Positions 1 through 13,500 of a stretch of DNA of 64,000 bases are shown piece by piece; within the stretch, counting starts at the first letter, position 1; the number at the start of each line of letters is the position of its first letter. Origin of the DNA: Sympetrum striolatum. Lineage: Eukaryota; Arthropoda; Insecta; Odonata; Libellulidae. The stretch spans positions 620,001 through 684,000 of the forward strand of contig CANPUZ010000061.1 of the NCBI GenBank assembly GCA_947579665.1. Reading direction: 5' to 3'. Made by a program: the position numbers and the translations under genes. The notes under the pieces were generated by a model. It was not told the DNA's origin. It did not search any database and was given only the letters and a program-made list of their open reading frames with translations.

Positions 1-101
1 CAAAAATCTCTACTATGACATCATTGTTGTGTCGTGCTTCTGCTATAACAATCAGCGGTACTGCGAGTAGTGCCATCTCGTATACTATTTTTGAATACGA
101 A

Positions 102-310
102 TTATATCGGCATCGAATCGCATCGGAATACAACGGTACTGCTATCTGGTATCCGATACTTGAGGTTAAATCGATTCACATTGAATCGCATCGGAATCAG
201 AATTAAATCGAAACGGAAAAAAATCGGATTCAGTTTTAAAAAATCGAATATGAATCGGATAAGAAAAATCGATTCGAAAATATAGTAAATCGAATTGATA
301 ATATCGTTTT
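102..310. repeat. AATCG-rich degenerate low-complexity tract
   Basis: About 200 bp repeatedly containing AATCG, CGAATCG, GAATCGCATCGGAAT and similar. It looks like a decayed short-period tandem. Short open frames here are a by-product of the repeat and not genes. Confidence 0.4.
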
Positions 311-703
311 TCTTATAAATTGAATTGGAATAGCCAACCACTATTGGGAACCAGACTATAATTGCAATGCAATTAATGACTGTGACCTTTTGTATGTCCT
401 TGGAACAATAAATTTATTATTATTTATCCTATCTCCCTCTAGCGACCAAATGTGAAGCCAAAATAAAAGAGCAAATTGCGCATTTTGCCATGCTGGTGAG
501 AACTTTTCGTATCTCCCTAAACTAATACATTGTTTTTTCGTGATTTTGCGGCTTTGATACAGAGTTATCAAGGCTTGATCAAGTAATTCCAATGTTTTGG
601 AATACAAAATGTAGTTTGAGCAATGCGTAACACGAAGCAATTTTGTTATTTTCGCGTTTCTTAAGTTTTGATAGGTAAATAAGCAGGGGCTTGTTTCTGC
701 CTT

Positions 704-786
704 CAAAATGACCAATTGCAGTGCATTTGGCTGTAAGAACAGATTCGTCATTTTGTCAACTTTTACTGCATTGAGCCCCAATTATG
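704..786 (+). pseudogene. possible THAP zinc-finger start (fragment)
   Basis: An ATG at about 708 reads MTNCSAFGCKNRF, which resembles the opening of a THAP C2CH DNA-binding domain (Met, then C-x4-C). After about 20 residues no clear HRFP-like block or second Cys/His pair follows. It could be a relic of a P-element-like transposon or a chance match. The 141-codon open frame on the other strand (356-781) has no family I recognise. Confidence 0.2.
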
Positions 787-1431
787 AATTAGAACAAACA
801 TTTGCATAAGTGGAAAATCTCTAAGTATCCTGATAAGCTATTATAATGTATGATAGAGTAGCTTTATCTCATTGCGGTAAACTATTATTAAGGAATTTTT
901 ATGCCATACTTGGTATTGATCGATTAAAAACTAAGACTGTTTAACGCATTGTAATATACATAAAATTAACATTATAATAATCAACGAGGTTTTAATACAG
1001 TTTGCGGGAGGTTGGCAGACGATTCGTCCTCAGTATCGCTCCAGCAGACAACACCGGCATCCGAGAAGTTTACATTGCAGGCATGATTTATTTTCCATGA
1101 TAAAAGGAATCAAGATGACTTTGAGAAAAAAATCGAACATGATCATTAAGTAAAAGGTTCATTTAAACTATCAGAGTCCATGTCATAGGATAGACAAGCT
1201 CCTGAGTCCCGTATGAGAGGAAAATAAAACCAAAAAAATACATGTAGTTAAAGGGGAGCCGGAGAAAAGTTCTCACCAGTGCTCTGCGTTTTTTTTTTCT
1301 TCACTTTTCTGACGTTAGACTCTCCCTGTGGAAGTAGATCATATCGAATTCGCCCAACTCTAGAATGAACCTATAAGGAGTTGCCAAGAATCATTACGGT
1401 GCCTTCCCCTCATTAGCTGTGACATACTTAC
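787..1431. other. unassigned stretch of PSMD2 intron 5
   Basis: AT-rich intronic sequence. I see no coding, RNA or repeat signature apart from short homopolymers. Confidence 0.4.
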
Positions 1432-1590
1432 AGATCTTTGCAGGAGGTGAAGACACTCTCGATGAGCTGCATGTCGTTGAGCTGCATTGCGAGAACCAAT
1501 GCCTGAGGGTACTGGCCGAAACGCTTGAAAAGACGCAGCGCACACTGCAGGAGGGTGGTGTTCTCCGGATCTGGGACGTACGGCACACAG
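1432..1590 (-). CDS. PSMD2: PSMD2 exon 5 (last exon inside the window)
   Basis: A 159-nt exon with acceptor TTTGCAG|C and donor CT|GTAAGT. It encodes [29 protein letters not shown] and [16 protein letters not shown]. The next expected coding segment (conserved QKQMAFMLGRHG in RPN1) is not present in 1-1431, so the gene continues beyond the left edge. Confidence 0.93.
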
Positions 1591-4500
1591 CTGCAAAGAG
1601 AGGATTGATTAAACATTAAGAAACGAGAAACGATGGAAAGAGAGACCAGTGCGTCTTGACCATACCTTTAACCCTCATATGGATTTAAAAATTTAGTTAC
1701 GTTGTTGGATTTTCGGCGCCGCAGAGGCGCTGCGGTATTTTTTTTCATTATCTTCCAAATTTGGCTCTTCTTAGCAAGTTTTTTTTATTGATAATGCTAA
1801 TAACTTCTATATTCTTTATTTTTAACTGTGTTTTGTTCCATTGAACCCATTATTACAGAAGTTATAAATAAAAACCTTAAACACTGCATTATTTTCCGTT
1901 TGCTGTCAAATAATGACAGAGGCCATAGAAATAACACCCTTAAGTTAGCCACGAATTTCTAAAATCTATTATTGTATTTAGATGAAGTTTCGTAAAAGAA
2001 CATTGTAAAAAAGAAAAATTCATGATACTTGGATAATAGATGAAAGAAATTTGGCATAGCAAACTTGGCCCTATGTTAAACAATTTTAAATGATTTAGAA
2101 AGCTTCATCGTTTAAATATTATGATTATAAATATAACATACCATTTCATGCGTAACATAAGAACCATTAAATGAGTATTTCCAGGCTGAAATAGCGACGA
2201 TAAAACTCGCGTAGCCGCAGCGGCGCCGAAAATCCAATGACGTAACTTTTTCCATTAGTGGCCAATAAAATGAAAACTATACGCACTATTCGGGCAAAAT
2301 TAAACTTGTAGACTAAGAATGCAGAAAAAATAGACTACTGAAAGTTTCAGCAAGATCCATGGGATTGGGCAGTATTTAAAGCATTTTAAAAACCACGAGC
2401 GCCGCAAAGGCGCAGAGAATCGATATGAGGGTTAAATATAGACACTGCTATCAATAATGGAAATGGTATAAAAGGAAGGTTTACTTGGCCTACAAATTAT
2501 AATGAAAGTCAGTAATGCTGTGTATCATACGTTTTGTCCTTGGCAAGTAAGGCTAATTTCCTGCTTTCTTATAATAAATAAAATAATGCATAAATAAATA
2601 AACCATAGTACATAGATAAACAACACCCACATCATGTACAGCAAGCAGAAAAAAAGTTACCACCTTCAACGCAACCAGCATAACTTGAGAAGAGCAAGTC
2701 TCTCAGATTCTCTGTTTTGAGCGCGCTTTTCGTCTTCCTCTTTATTACCAGCACGTTTTGAAGGCTTTTGTGATGATATAAATACTCGCCAAAAGTCATT
2801 GCTTTAGCTGCTATAGAAGCAGTATACTATTATGAAAGAATTAAATTCGTATTTCGTTAAATTGGCTCGAATCTCAAGCGTAATTTGCTCTTCTTCATAA
2901 AATATTGGACATGAATTACTTTGGCTGCTCATATTTCCTCCTAACATAAAATTTTCCATCAATGAAGATTTAGAATTGGTTATTTCAGACAATGCTCTAC
3001 AGGATGAAGTTTTCGTAAAAACTATGCTTAATTTTAATATGATAATTAAGAGAATAAGAACTACTGTAAATTAGGTCAAGGTAAGAAGGAAAAGTTAGAA
3101 AAAAACATTTATTCTCTCCGAGTGTTTTGCAGCATTGCAGGCATAACATATGCAATAACTGCAGGAATTCAATGACACAGTTCTGGTAGATCACCAACTG
3201 GTGTCTGGTACACTTGAATCTCAATAAACACCCACAGAAAAGTGGCCTCATGTTTCTAGGGGCAATCGATGGAAATTATGTGAGATGAAAGAAGTACAAG
3301 AGAGATAAAATGCCGAATTAACCAAGCAAAACTGGCATTATATAAAAAGAAAACTCTACTAACATCAAAAAGAATTAGTTTGGAGACGAGGAAAAACTTT
3401 ATGAAGACCTGCGTTTGGAGTGTTGCGCTGTATGGAATCATTAAAGAAATGAGAGCTGAACTTATTGGACATTTACTACGACACAATAGTCAAGTTAAAG
3501 GAAGGCAAATTCAAGGATAAAAATTGTACAGGAAGAACCCGAATAGACTATGTGAGCCAAATCATGAAAGATATGCAATGACGAACATACTATGAACTGA
3601 AACGGAAAGCTGAGAGACAATTGGAGGTCTGCTGACAACTAACTCAAGGGTCGAAGGGAAAAAAAGAAGAAGATTAGGCAGAGATTATTTTCAGAGTTAT
3701 TATACTTTAACGACCTCAGCAATCACATTGAAAGCAATGTTAGGATATTTGCAGATGACACAGTCATTTACAGGGAAATAGTTAGTTCAGAGGATAGATT
3801 AACCCTTTCGAATGACTTAGAATAATGAACTGATGATTGGCAATTAGAACTTAATGTAGAAAAGTGTTCGGTAGTTAACTTCTTCAAAAGAAAATCTATA
3901 ATAAATGATTATTCTTATAGTCTCCGAGGGGTAAACTTAATGACAGTAGAATTGGTATCTTGGAGTAACTGTCACGAATAATCTATCATGGAGTGCCCAC
4001 ATCCGAAATATATATGAGAAAGCACTTAAGAAACTCAGCTTCGTTAAAAGAATAGTCAGTAGGAGACAAAGTTCGCGAGCGATGTTACTTAGCGTTAGTT
4101 AGGCCTCACCTTTTGAATGTAGTGTATGGGCCGACAAATGTCATATTTGGGATTTAGAAAAAGTACAACGTAAGGCGATTTGTAAAGAATTGCTACGATA
4201 AAACAGCGGGTGTCACTCAGATGTTACAGGACGCAGGATGGGAATCATTAGGAGATAGAAGAAAAATTCAAAGGATAAATTTATTAACTAAGTTCAGAGA
4301 AATTACGTTTTCAGATGATGTAACCGATATAATGCGACCCCCCTGTTATATGGGCCGTGCTGATACTGCGAGGAAGATTAGGGGAATAGATGCTAGAACG
4401 AATCGTTTCAAAAATTCATTTTTTCCGCTAAGTATACGCGAAAGCAATCGATTAGGAAAATAGAGTCAAGGTGCTTGCACCCTCTTTCACACTTACAGGG

Positions 4501-7500
4501 TTCTCACATACACACAGAGATGATTATTTGTATTGGAAACTCACCTAGTTAGGTAGAGGCAAACCCTTGGATACGCACTCTCGTCAACATACTGCTCCAA
4601 CAGGTCCAGCCTCTCAATCTCCATTAGCAGATCACAAGTCTCGGCCTCTGCGTTGTGAGCCATATTGTACGGCACTATTTCCCGAGCAAGGTCCATGAGT
4701 TGGGTCTTCATCTCCGTATCCTCGGGCACCAGCTCTGCCCACTCTGCAGCTATCTCCCCAGCCAATTGCCTGCGGATCGAAGACAACTTTAACATTCTAC
4801 TCTCCACAACATTACCAATAAAATACTGTAATTACTCAAAAATTGGAATCTCTTTCTGTCACACAGACAGTCTCAAACATATTGATTAACAAGGAGAATT
4901 AATATCTTTTCACCAGACACCTTTCACATGTCCACTACTGGTACCATCATCAAATCTCGAGAGTAACATTATAACTTGTCTTTTTACTTTCTCCATATAC
5001 GAAGTATAGAGAAAGTATTGTTTTCATGAAAAAAATCGACTTCGAGATTTCAACGGAAATACATGTTTTGGGGTCCATAGAACACGTTTTGACCATTTTC
5101 AGAATGATGTCTGTGTGTATGTGTGTGCGTGTATGTGTGTGTGTGACAGTGGGCGCTCTAACATGAAAACTATTAGTCGTATCAATACCAAAATTCATAT
5201 ATAATACTGTGGTGTGTGCTGTCAGAGTTGATTAGGTTTTGGAGAAAATCGGTAAACCGGAAGTCGAGCTTCATTCATCAAAGCTCATTTCCGGTTTTCA
5301 AAATATCTCCATAAATATGATATATACGTATATTGTATACCTTATAAAAGTTTTAGATAATCTGTGTTACTATAACTTTTGTATTTAACATATTTTTGTA
5401 TCACCGGTTGATTAGGAGTTATTCGTGAAATACTGATAAACCGGAAGTAGCTGATTATGTACTTTGTGGGCGCTCTAACATGAAAACTATTAGTCAGATT
5501 AACACTAAATTTCATGTATAGTATTTTGGTTTGTGTCGTTAGAGTTGATTAGTTTTTGGGGTAAATCGGTTAACCGGAAGTCGAGCTTCATTCATCAAAG
5601 CTCATTTCCAGTTTTCAAAATATCTCCATTAATATTATATTTAGGTATAAACTATTAATTATAAAAGTTTTAGAAAATATAATTTACTATAAATTTTGTA
5701 TGAAAAATATATTTGTATCACTGATTGTGTAGAAGTTATTTATGAAATACTGATAAACCGGAAGTTGCTGATTATGTACGTTGTGGGCGCTCTGGGCACT
5801 GGGGTGAAAGGCCATTTCATCGTTTTTCATCGAACATGTCCCGAAAAACATTATTTATAGTGTTTGTGACGTAAAAGATTATATGATATAAATTAAACAC
5901 TCCTCTTCCAAGTTTAGATGGAATATAGAGTTCGAAATTACTGTCGTATATAAATATTTACCTCTTATATATGGAGAAAGTCATGTGCTGGCCACATCAG
6001 ATTTTTATAATAATAATTACACAGGCCGGCGATGAAAAAAAAAACAAGCAAAGTAAAAACTGATTCTTATGTATTTTGATGTGCAAATTTCAGAAAAAAT
6101 AGTGGAAAAATTCCATCACATCATGTTTTCTTGTAATTTTCAATTACAATAATTCGCGTTCAACACACAAATAGCATAGCTTAAAGGGGCTGCGTAAATT
6201 TGCCTGACGACTTTAGCTATTTGTGTGGCAAATACATGCTCAAAGGTGCACAAAGAAATATTACGAATCATGTCAAATAACTATATTTAGCATATTTTGG
6301 TGTCAAACTAGGAGATCAAGACAAATCATGAGCACCCCATACCCTGGTTGGTGAATTCATTTTTCCAATTTCTATGGAAGCTTTTTCTTATCGCGATTAG
6401 CTATCGAATCTCCACTTCTGTATTCCAAACTTGTTCGGTAAAGTTTGGTTTTGGCAGTTAATCAGTTAAGTAATCGAAGACGTCCTCCGAGTCGGTCAAT
6501 GTGAAACGAGTTTACGTATAAACTTGCTCTTTTACAAAATGCCCAATTAAGTTATCGCTTCGATGTTATGGAATGGTTTAAAATCCTTAGCAACCTTAAA
6601 AAAATTACCTTTAACTTCATGAATTTACGCGAATCGAATCGTATGAGAATTATGGATACAATGTGTTTACAATGTCTTCAGGATTTGGGACTTTGGTTTG
6701 GAGGAAAGAAAGAAGCCTTAAAATTTGGAATTCCAATGGTATGAAGGGAGCCATTGAACCAGAGTGATGATTGTTATTTTTGTTCCTACAAAGTCCGTGG
6801 TTATAATAGAAAAATATTTCATATCTGGAAAATATTCCATCGGCCATATGCCTCATGGACCTGACATTCCAGTGCCTATTCCTCCAAAAGAACTGACACT
6901 TTCGTCCTCGGATTCAGAAACAGCCGAAACCCAGGAATCAGATTCCGAGTACCAGCAGCGATGCACCTCATCCATTCACTCAATCGGAACTCAATGATCT
7001 GACTCGAGATCTGTCGGAGGAAGCAGCTGAATTGTTCAGTTCCAGGTTGAAGGAATGTATTATCCAAAGGTTTCTCTTTCTACTGGTACAAGAGCCGCGA
7101 AAAAGAATTCGTGAAATACTTTGAGGAAGAAGATGACCTAGTTTATTGTGCTGACGCTCCAGGACTGATGGGCCAATTTAAAATCATGTACCATAAAAAA
7201 GATTGGAGGCTACTCATAGACTCTTCTAAAAGGAGTCTTAAAGCTGTCTTTCTTCATCACGGAAGTCAATATGCATCTGTGCCAATTGGCTGTGATATGT
7301 GCAAATCTGTGCAATGGCTCTGTGCATCTGAAAGAACAGTATGAAAATCTTTTAATAATTCTCAACAAAGTAAAATATGCAGACCATGACTGGACTGTTT
7401 GTAGCGATATGAAAGTTATATCAATGCTTCTTGGGCAACAAGGCGGATACACTAAGTATCTTGTTTTCTACCTGAGTGGGATAGTCGTGACAGAGCTGAA

Positions 7501-10500
7501 CAATGGGTTAGAAAAGATTGGTCAAAAAGACAAGTTCTTGAACCTGGGACCAAAAATGTGATCAGAAACAGTTTAACTATATCCAAAAAACGTTCTGTTG
7601 CCTCCTTTGCAAATCAAGTTAGGATTGATGAAGCAATTTGTAAAGGCACTACCGAAGGATGGCAACTGTTTTAAGTACCTTTGCAAAAAATTTTTAAAGC
7701 TGTCAGATGCCAAACTGAAAGAAGATGTTTTCATTGGCCCAGATATCTGAAAGGTGAAGAAGGATACAGAGTTCGAATGAAGCATGACACAGAGTAAAAA
7801 TAAATTCCTGGGCAACTACAAGGATCCTAATTTTCAGACGATTGTTGAAAACATGCTAGAGAAGTTAGGTTGTTCTATGAGTGTAAAAGTACATTTTCTA
7901 CATTCCCACTTAGACTTATTTCCAGACAACTAAGGCGCAATGAGCGAAGAACAAGGCGAAAGGTTCCATCAAGATGTCAAAAACATGGATCGCAAATACC
8001 AAGGAAGATGGAATTAAAACATACTTGCTGACTACTGTTGGATGTTAACCAGAGATGATTCCGTAGGTAAACACACAAGACAAACAGCTAGGAGAAGTTT
8101 TAAAGGCAAAAGTAGCAGTAAATGAGTAAAAAGTGAATGAAAGTCTGTAAGCTCTAAGTCTGTAAAAGCTTTAGTCTAAAAGTATGTTTTTAAAGGTTTT
8201 TTCCGTTTTTTTTTTCATTTTAGGGGATTTTACACACTTTTACTTTCCTGTTTTTCATTCAAAAATTTCTTTTTTTGTCAAAAAGCAATCACAACAAAAA
8301 GATAATGTATTATGTAAACAAAGCTGAAATGTTTAAGATTGTTATAAAGCTGAAAATAAATTTTACTACAATTTCTAAACAGTGAATATTATTACAAACA
8401 TAAACATTGAAACCTTAAAAAATCCTTACGTGATACAAGAAAATAAAGGCTATTTTTGAAATCAGTGCCTCAAAATACACTACAAACACATTTTCTTGGT
8501 CTTGTTTTTTTCAATTACCCCGATTTCACAGGCCTGTGTTATTATTACTATTTTCTTTTTTTTAGTATTAATACTATTATTAGGTTTATTAATATTTGTA
8601 CAGCAGGTAAATCATGCTTTATCTATTAATATAACTTTAATTATCCTTATTAAAAAACGATGCAGTATTATAAACCTAATCTTTGCGCACAAAGTCCCCA
8701 AAAACGGCTTGTTGAAATGTTCTGGTCGGGTAGCCTAATCTTTATGCCTCATAATATTGAATTTGAATTATCACAGTTCAATATTAGTAGTATTTATACA
8801 ACAAAATGGCAAACCCTTATTTTAAGGCAAATTTACACCTTAACACTAGAAGGACGGCGGCGGTCATTTTGACCGTTTTCAGAGTTTAACTTCAAAAATT
8901 TCTAACTAAATATTTTTTTTATTTTCTGAAACTCTTTGACTTTGTTCAATTCTATCCCAAATTTAATACGATGTAATGAAAATTTTAAAAATACTTATAT
9001 GGTAGATTTTACACAAAGTTATACCTAGAAGGACGGCGGCGGTCATTTTGACCGCCTGCATTTAAAATTCGTAATTAAATACTTTTTTAAGTTGCAAAGA
9101 CGTGAATTTTGCAGAACTATATAATGTGACCTTTGTGCAAGTGCTGATAAGATGCTTTACTTTATGTAAAATTCGATTTTATCACTTGCATGCTTCCTTT
9201 TTTTGCAAAATTAAATTAGAAAAAACCAACGTATGGTTTTAAAAGTAGCACCAAAAGAAGGGAAATTGAATAAAGTTTCTTATTTTGGTCATGAAATATA
9301 GTTTACGATCAGAAATTATGAGACTGAATAATTAGATGATAATTTCTTATGAATTTAACATGGCTTTAGACTACCAACGCATCTCATTGGAACTACAACT
9401 ACTATCCTTGGATACAAAACGTGACAATGCAGGCATTTTTCTTTATGAAATTCTAAATAATAAGGTGGATTCATGAGAAATTACAGACATGCTAAGCTTT
9501 CGTGTTCCTCAAAAGAACACAAGGAATAACTTAACATTTATAACATACGAAAAGGAATTATTCTCACAATTCAGCCATAATTAAAGCAATGAGAAACTGT
9601 AATTTATTGTGAGATAAAATTGATATACATAATATTAGTCTTGCATCATTAAAAAGAAAATCGAGAGTTTGTGATATTAATTGATGTGTTTTTCTCTTAA
9701 ACTTTGTATTTCTTATGGGTTATTCTCTTGGTGATGGCAGTGAATTAAACTTATTATATTTTTTATTTTTTCTTATCATAATTCGTTTAAAATTTTGTTC
9801 CCATTTGTTTTACGTCACTTTATTATATAACTACATTCTTAAAATAATATTGTGCGCATTATATACTCAATTTCCTTGTAACAATTTTCTGTTTGTCAAT
9901 AGCTTTTTACAACTAATGTTACTCTTATATACTTATCTGCATTTTACTTTTTGTTTTCAATGTTTAGATATATATCTTAGGATTCTTAAACTGTAAATGG
10001 GGTAAAAACCCATAATAAACACAATTATTATTATAAATACCTGACGTATTCATGTCCCCACAGTCCGATATCCCCCAGAGATCCTTTCAGACGATACTTG
10101 AGGCAATCCCTTCCCTCGCTCATCGTCATTGCGAGCACGGACACTATGTCAGCACAGGCTTTTTTCGTCTCCGGCAGTTCCAATTTCTCATAGACGCCCT
10201 TCATGGTGTCATAGTGGATCCGCATGAACTTCAGAGGCTTTGGGACGCTCGTCATGGACGTTGTTGATGCCCTGATGTGGTCCCGCAGGCTTGACAGCGC
10301 AGCTTCATGCATGCTGATGTCATTCTCCTACAAATCAAACACCATATTTATTTAGAAGGAAAAACGGACTTGAAAATAGTCTGACTGTTCAGTTGCAGTT
10401 GGTCCATTTAAGATGCTGCACATGCAGCAAAACGCACGTCCACAGTGACAGTCTAAGGTGTTTGTGACGCATTATTACATTTTGCTGTCAGCGGTAAGCC

Positions 10501-13500
10501 TCTGATGTTATTTAACAACGTTTAACCTGAATAACATAGAAAATCTATAGCTGGTAACTGAAGAGTTGAATTCATCAATCTGATGAGCGATGTAGTGCAT
10601 CGATTTTTGTCTGATTACTTCGATGGATTATAGATTCTTGATAAATTCAAGAACAGTTGGTCTGCTGTTTGACAACAATCAGTCCTACCGACGACAATTT
10701 TTGAACTTCATATGAATATATTTTAAAAAAAGGCTCATAGGAAAGAAAAGAAACACTCCTTAATTCTTAGTCTTATTTATTCTAAACTGAATCAGTATAA
10801 CTAATCAGTATATAGTATATTTAATTTGATAAATAACGACGAGATAGTGATATGCAAACTTAGACTTCAACAACATTCAACGATTTCATACTCATTGGAA
10901 TTTAGGAGAATGTTTTCATTGATTGAAGGTAGCGATATTAATTTAAATCAGTGTTGGTTTCCGCGTTCGTAATCAACCTATTATTTCTCATCTTTCAAAA
11001 CAAATTCCGCGATTAAATCACTCCTATTCGTATTATTTTGAAGGTCTTGTGCTCAGCTGTAATTTTTCTAAGGAAAGACGTTCAGATATATTGATAAAAT
11101 CATTTAAAAATACCGATAAGAGCTGTTACAATATAAACTTAAAATATAATAACAAACAAGGTCAGTTCTTCTTCGGCGTAACAGCGGAAATCAATGGAGG
11201 GTGAGTTTTGCTACACCTCATATCATACATCCGACTTACGACCAGATGTGCGGAACGTAACGTGTTCATAAGTCGGGGAGCATCTGTATTGCTAAATTTA
11301 TCACCTCTAGTGAACATATGTTTGTATGTGAAATTCGATAAAATTTGCAGGGTTTAAAATGTACAGCAATAGCTTGAATAAACTTCACTGAATCAGGCGA
11401 GGTCTTGCGGTAATCCATAATGGAAATAATCTAAGAAAGATTTGTACTTTTACCTAAAATTTATGTTCACAAAAAAAAACAATCACACAACCGGTTTTGT
11501 TGATTAATCGTCATCTTCTGGTGAAGAAACTCTATATTCAGAAGCTTAACTACTAGTTGGCTAAAGGGGTAAGGGGATAGAGAAAATTGGGAAAGAAGGA
11601 AGTGGTGGAAGTTGGGGACTAAGAAGTTAAAGGGACGTCATTAATGTAAGAAAGGACAGAGTTTATCAGCGGGGAGTGAGAAGGGAAAAGGTGCTCAGTA
11701 ACTAAAGAATAGTTGGAAGAATGGATATGTCTGCGTATTTCCAGCTGTTCTAAGAAACTGAGTCGACGGCCTTTGGTTGCGATATGGAGAATTTCTGGGA
11801 CAAAATCTGAGGAGTAATAGTTTTCTAAGAGGTAATTTGAGAAGTGGGAAACAGAAGAGTTATTTCTAAAGCACCTAAAATGTTCTTTGGTCCTCGTGGA
11901 AAAACTGCGGGAGGTCTGGCCGATGTAAGCTGCATCACAGCCCTTACATTTCAAAAGATAAACCCCCTGCTTTATCTCGGGGGTTGTGGTTATCTTTTCC
12001 ATTACAGAAAATTTTGCCGAAGTTGAGGGGAGTTTTAAAGGAATGCTTGAATTTTTCTTAGGGGAGAAGATATGACAATTGGAGGGAGAAAGAATTAATT
12101 TAAGTTAATTTTACCCATTTTTAATTTAAGGAATCTTTTGCAGGGAAGACAATTTGGTTAAGAGCAGATGTTCTGAGTTCACGGGCCAAAAGTTTATTTA
12201 TTTATAAAAAGTATATTTATTTATTCTACTTGCGCTTTATCTTTGTACTTTCATGTGTTTGTATTTTGAATTAATATATTTATTGCTCTAAATATTGCAT
12301 ATAAACTTAATACAGTATAATTTACATAGTTTTATCAGATACTAGATCTTTTGGTGTCAACTAAGAATTGTCTGTATTGTTGACACTGATAATACACAGT
12401 ACGTTTTGTGTTCACATAGAAATGCTTTGGAATTAGAAATTGGAATGCTTTAATTCATTTGGTAAACCATAGTGCAATTTCAGTTCTAAATGCAAAACGA
12501 TTTTTTATAAATATTGAGGTTTGTTTCAGAAAACCTAATGCAAGACATTTTGACAACTGTAAAGGTTCAGCTTTTACTTTAAGAATTTAATGTTAGAATT
12601 ACAATATTTGTATATGATCGTATTCCACTTATCTATAAGATTGTAATTAATGCAAGTGTACCTTTATTTTGTATATTTTAACATAGATTTATATCTTGTT
12701 TCCTTATGTCAGTTGTATTTTTTAATATTTGCGTGTAAATGTCTTGGTTAAATGGAATATGGCACTTCCGAAATTTCGCCAAATAAAATTCTATAATGAT
12801 AATTAGAGATACATGAGGTGAGCCAATATTTCGTGATTAGGGAAGCATTGGTTAACTTTCATTCCGCCATATAAAGTAAAAAAACCGACGGAAATATAAT
12901 GAAAACTATTATTGTACGCACACCTTCCACAACTATACAGCTTAGTGAAAGTAAAATCGAAATGTAAAACTCATCGTAACACTGCTTTATTCTTATGGTT
13001 CCTTCAGATTTACTGTAGGATCCTCGGAGATGTTCCCACAATGTAAAAAAAAACAAAGCGATACTCCGGAATACAAGGGAAACAGCACTGTACTTCATGC
13101 ATTCGTAATTTGCACTAAAACTATCCTCAAAACCAATGCACCAAACCGATTCATTAACAAAGTTAATATATTACTTACCACAAGCCTCTCCACAAGGAGA
13201 TTCAATTCATCCTGTAACGCCTTATCTTCCTCTGACTGAAAAAGAATGAAACGACGTTATTTTATGCATACATACTAAGAACATCTTTAATTTACCAATT
13301 AACTTGACAAAATCTTAACAACTAAAGACTTTCCAGTTAGTGAAAGATATATCCTCATTATTCACTTAGTTATTTAGATTAACATATACCCTGATTTGCA
13401 GAAAATTTTCAACAATTGCAACAACTATTACATTTGGTCAGCCTTAATATATTTTTATACTTCCGATGCGAATGTCAAATCATTCTTTCATCAGGAATTT

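Noticed and set aside
356..781. 141-codon minus-strand frame
   Set aside because: No recognised domain, AT-driven composition, and lies in the intron of a gene on the same strand.
9715..9996. Hydrophobic 93-codon frame as a membrane protein
   Set aside because: Phe/Leu/Ile/Tyr richness follows from T-rich DNA inside a PSMD2 intron; no codon bias or homology.
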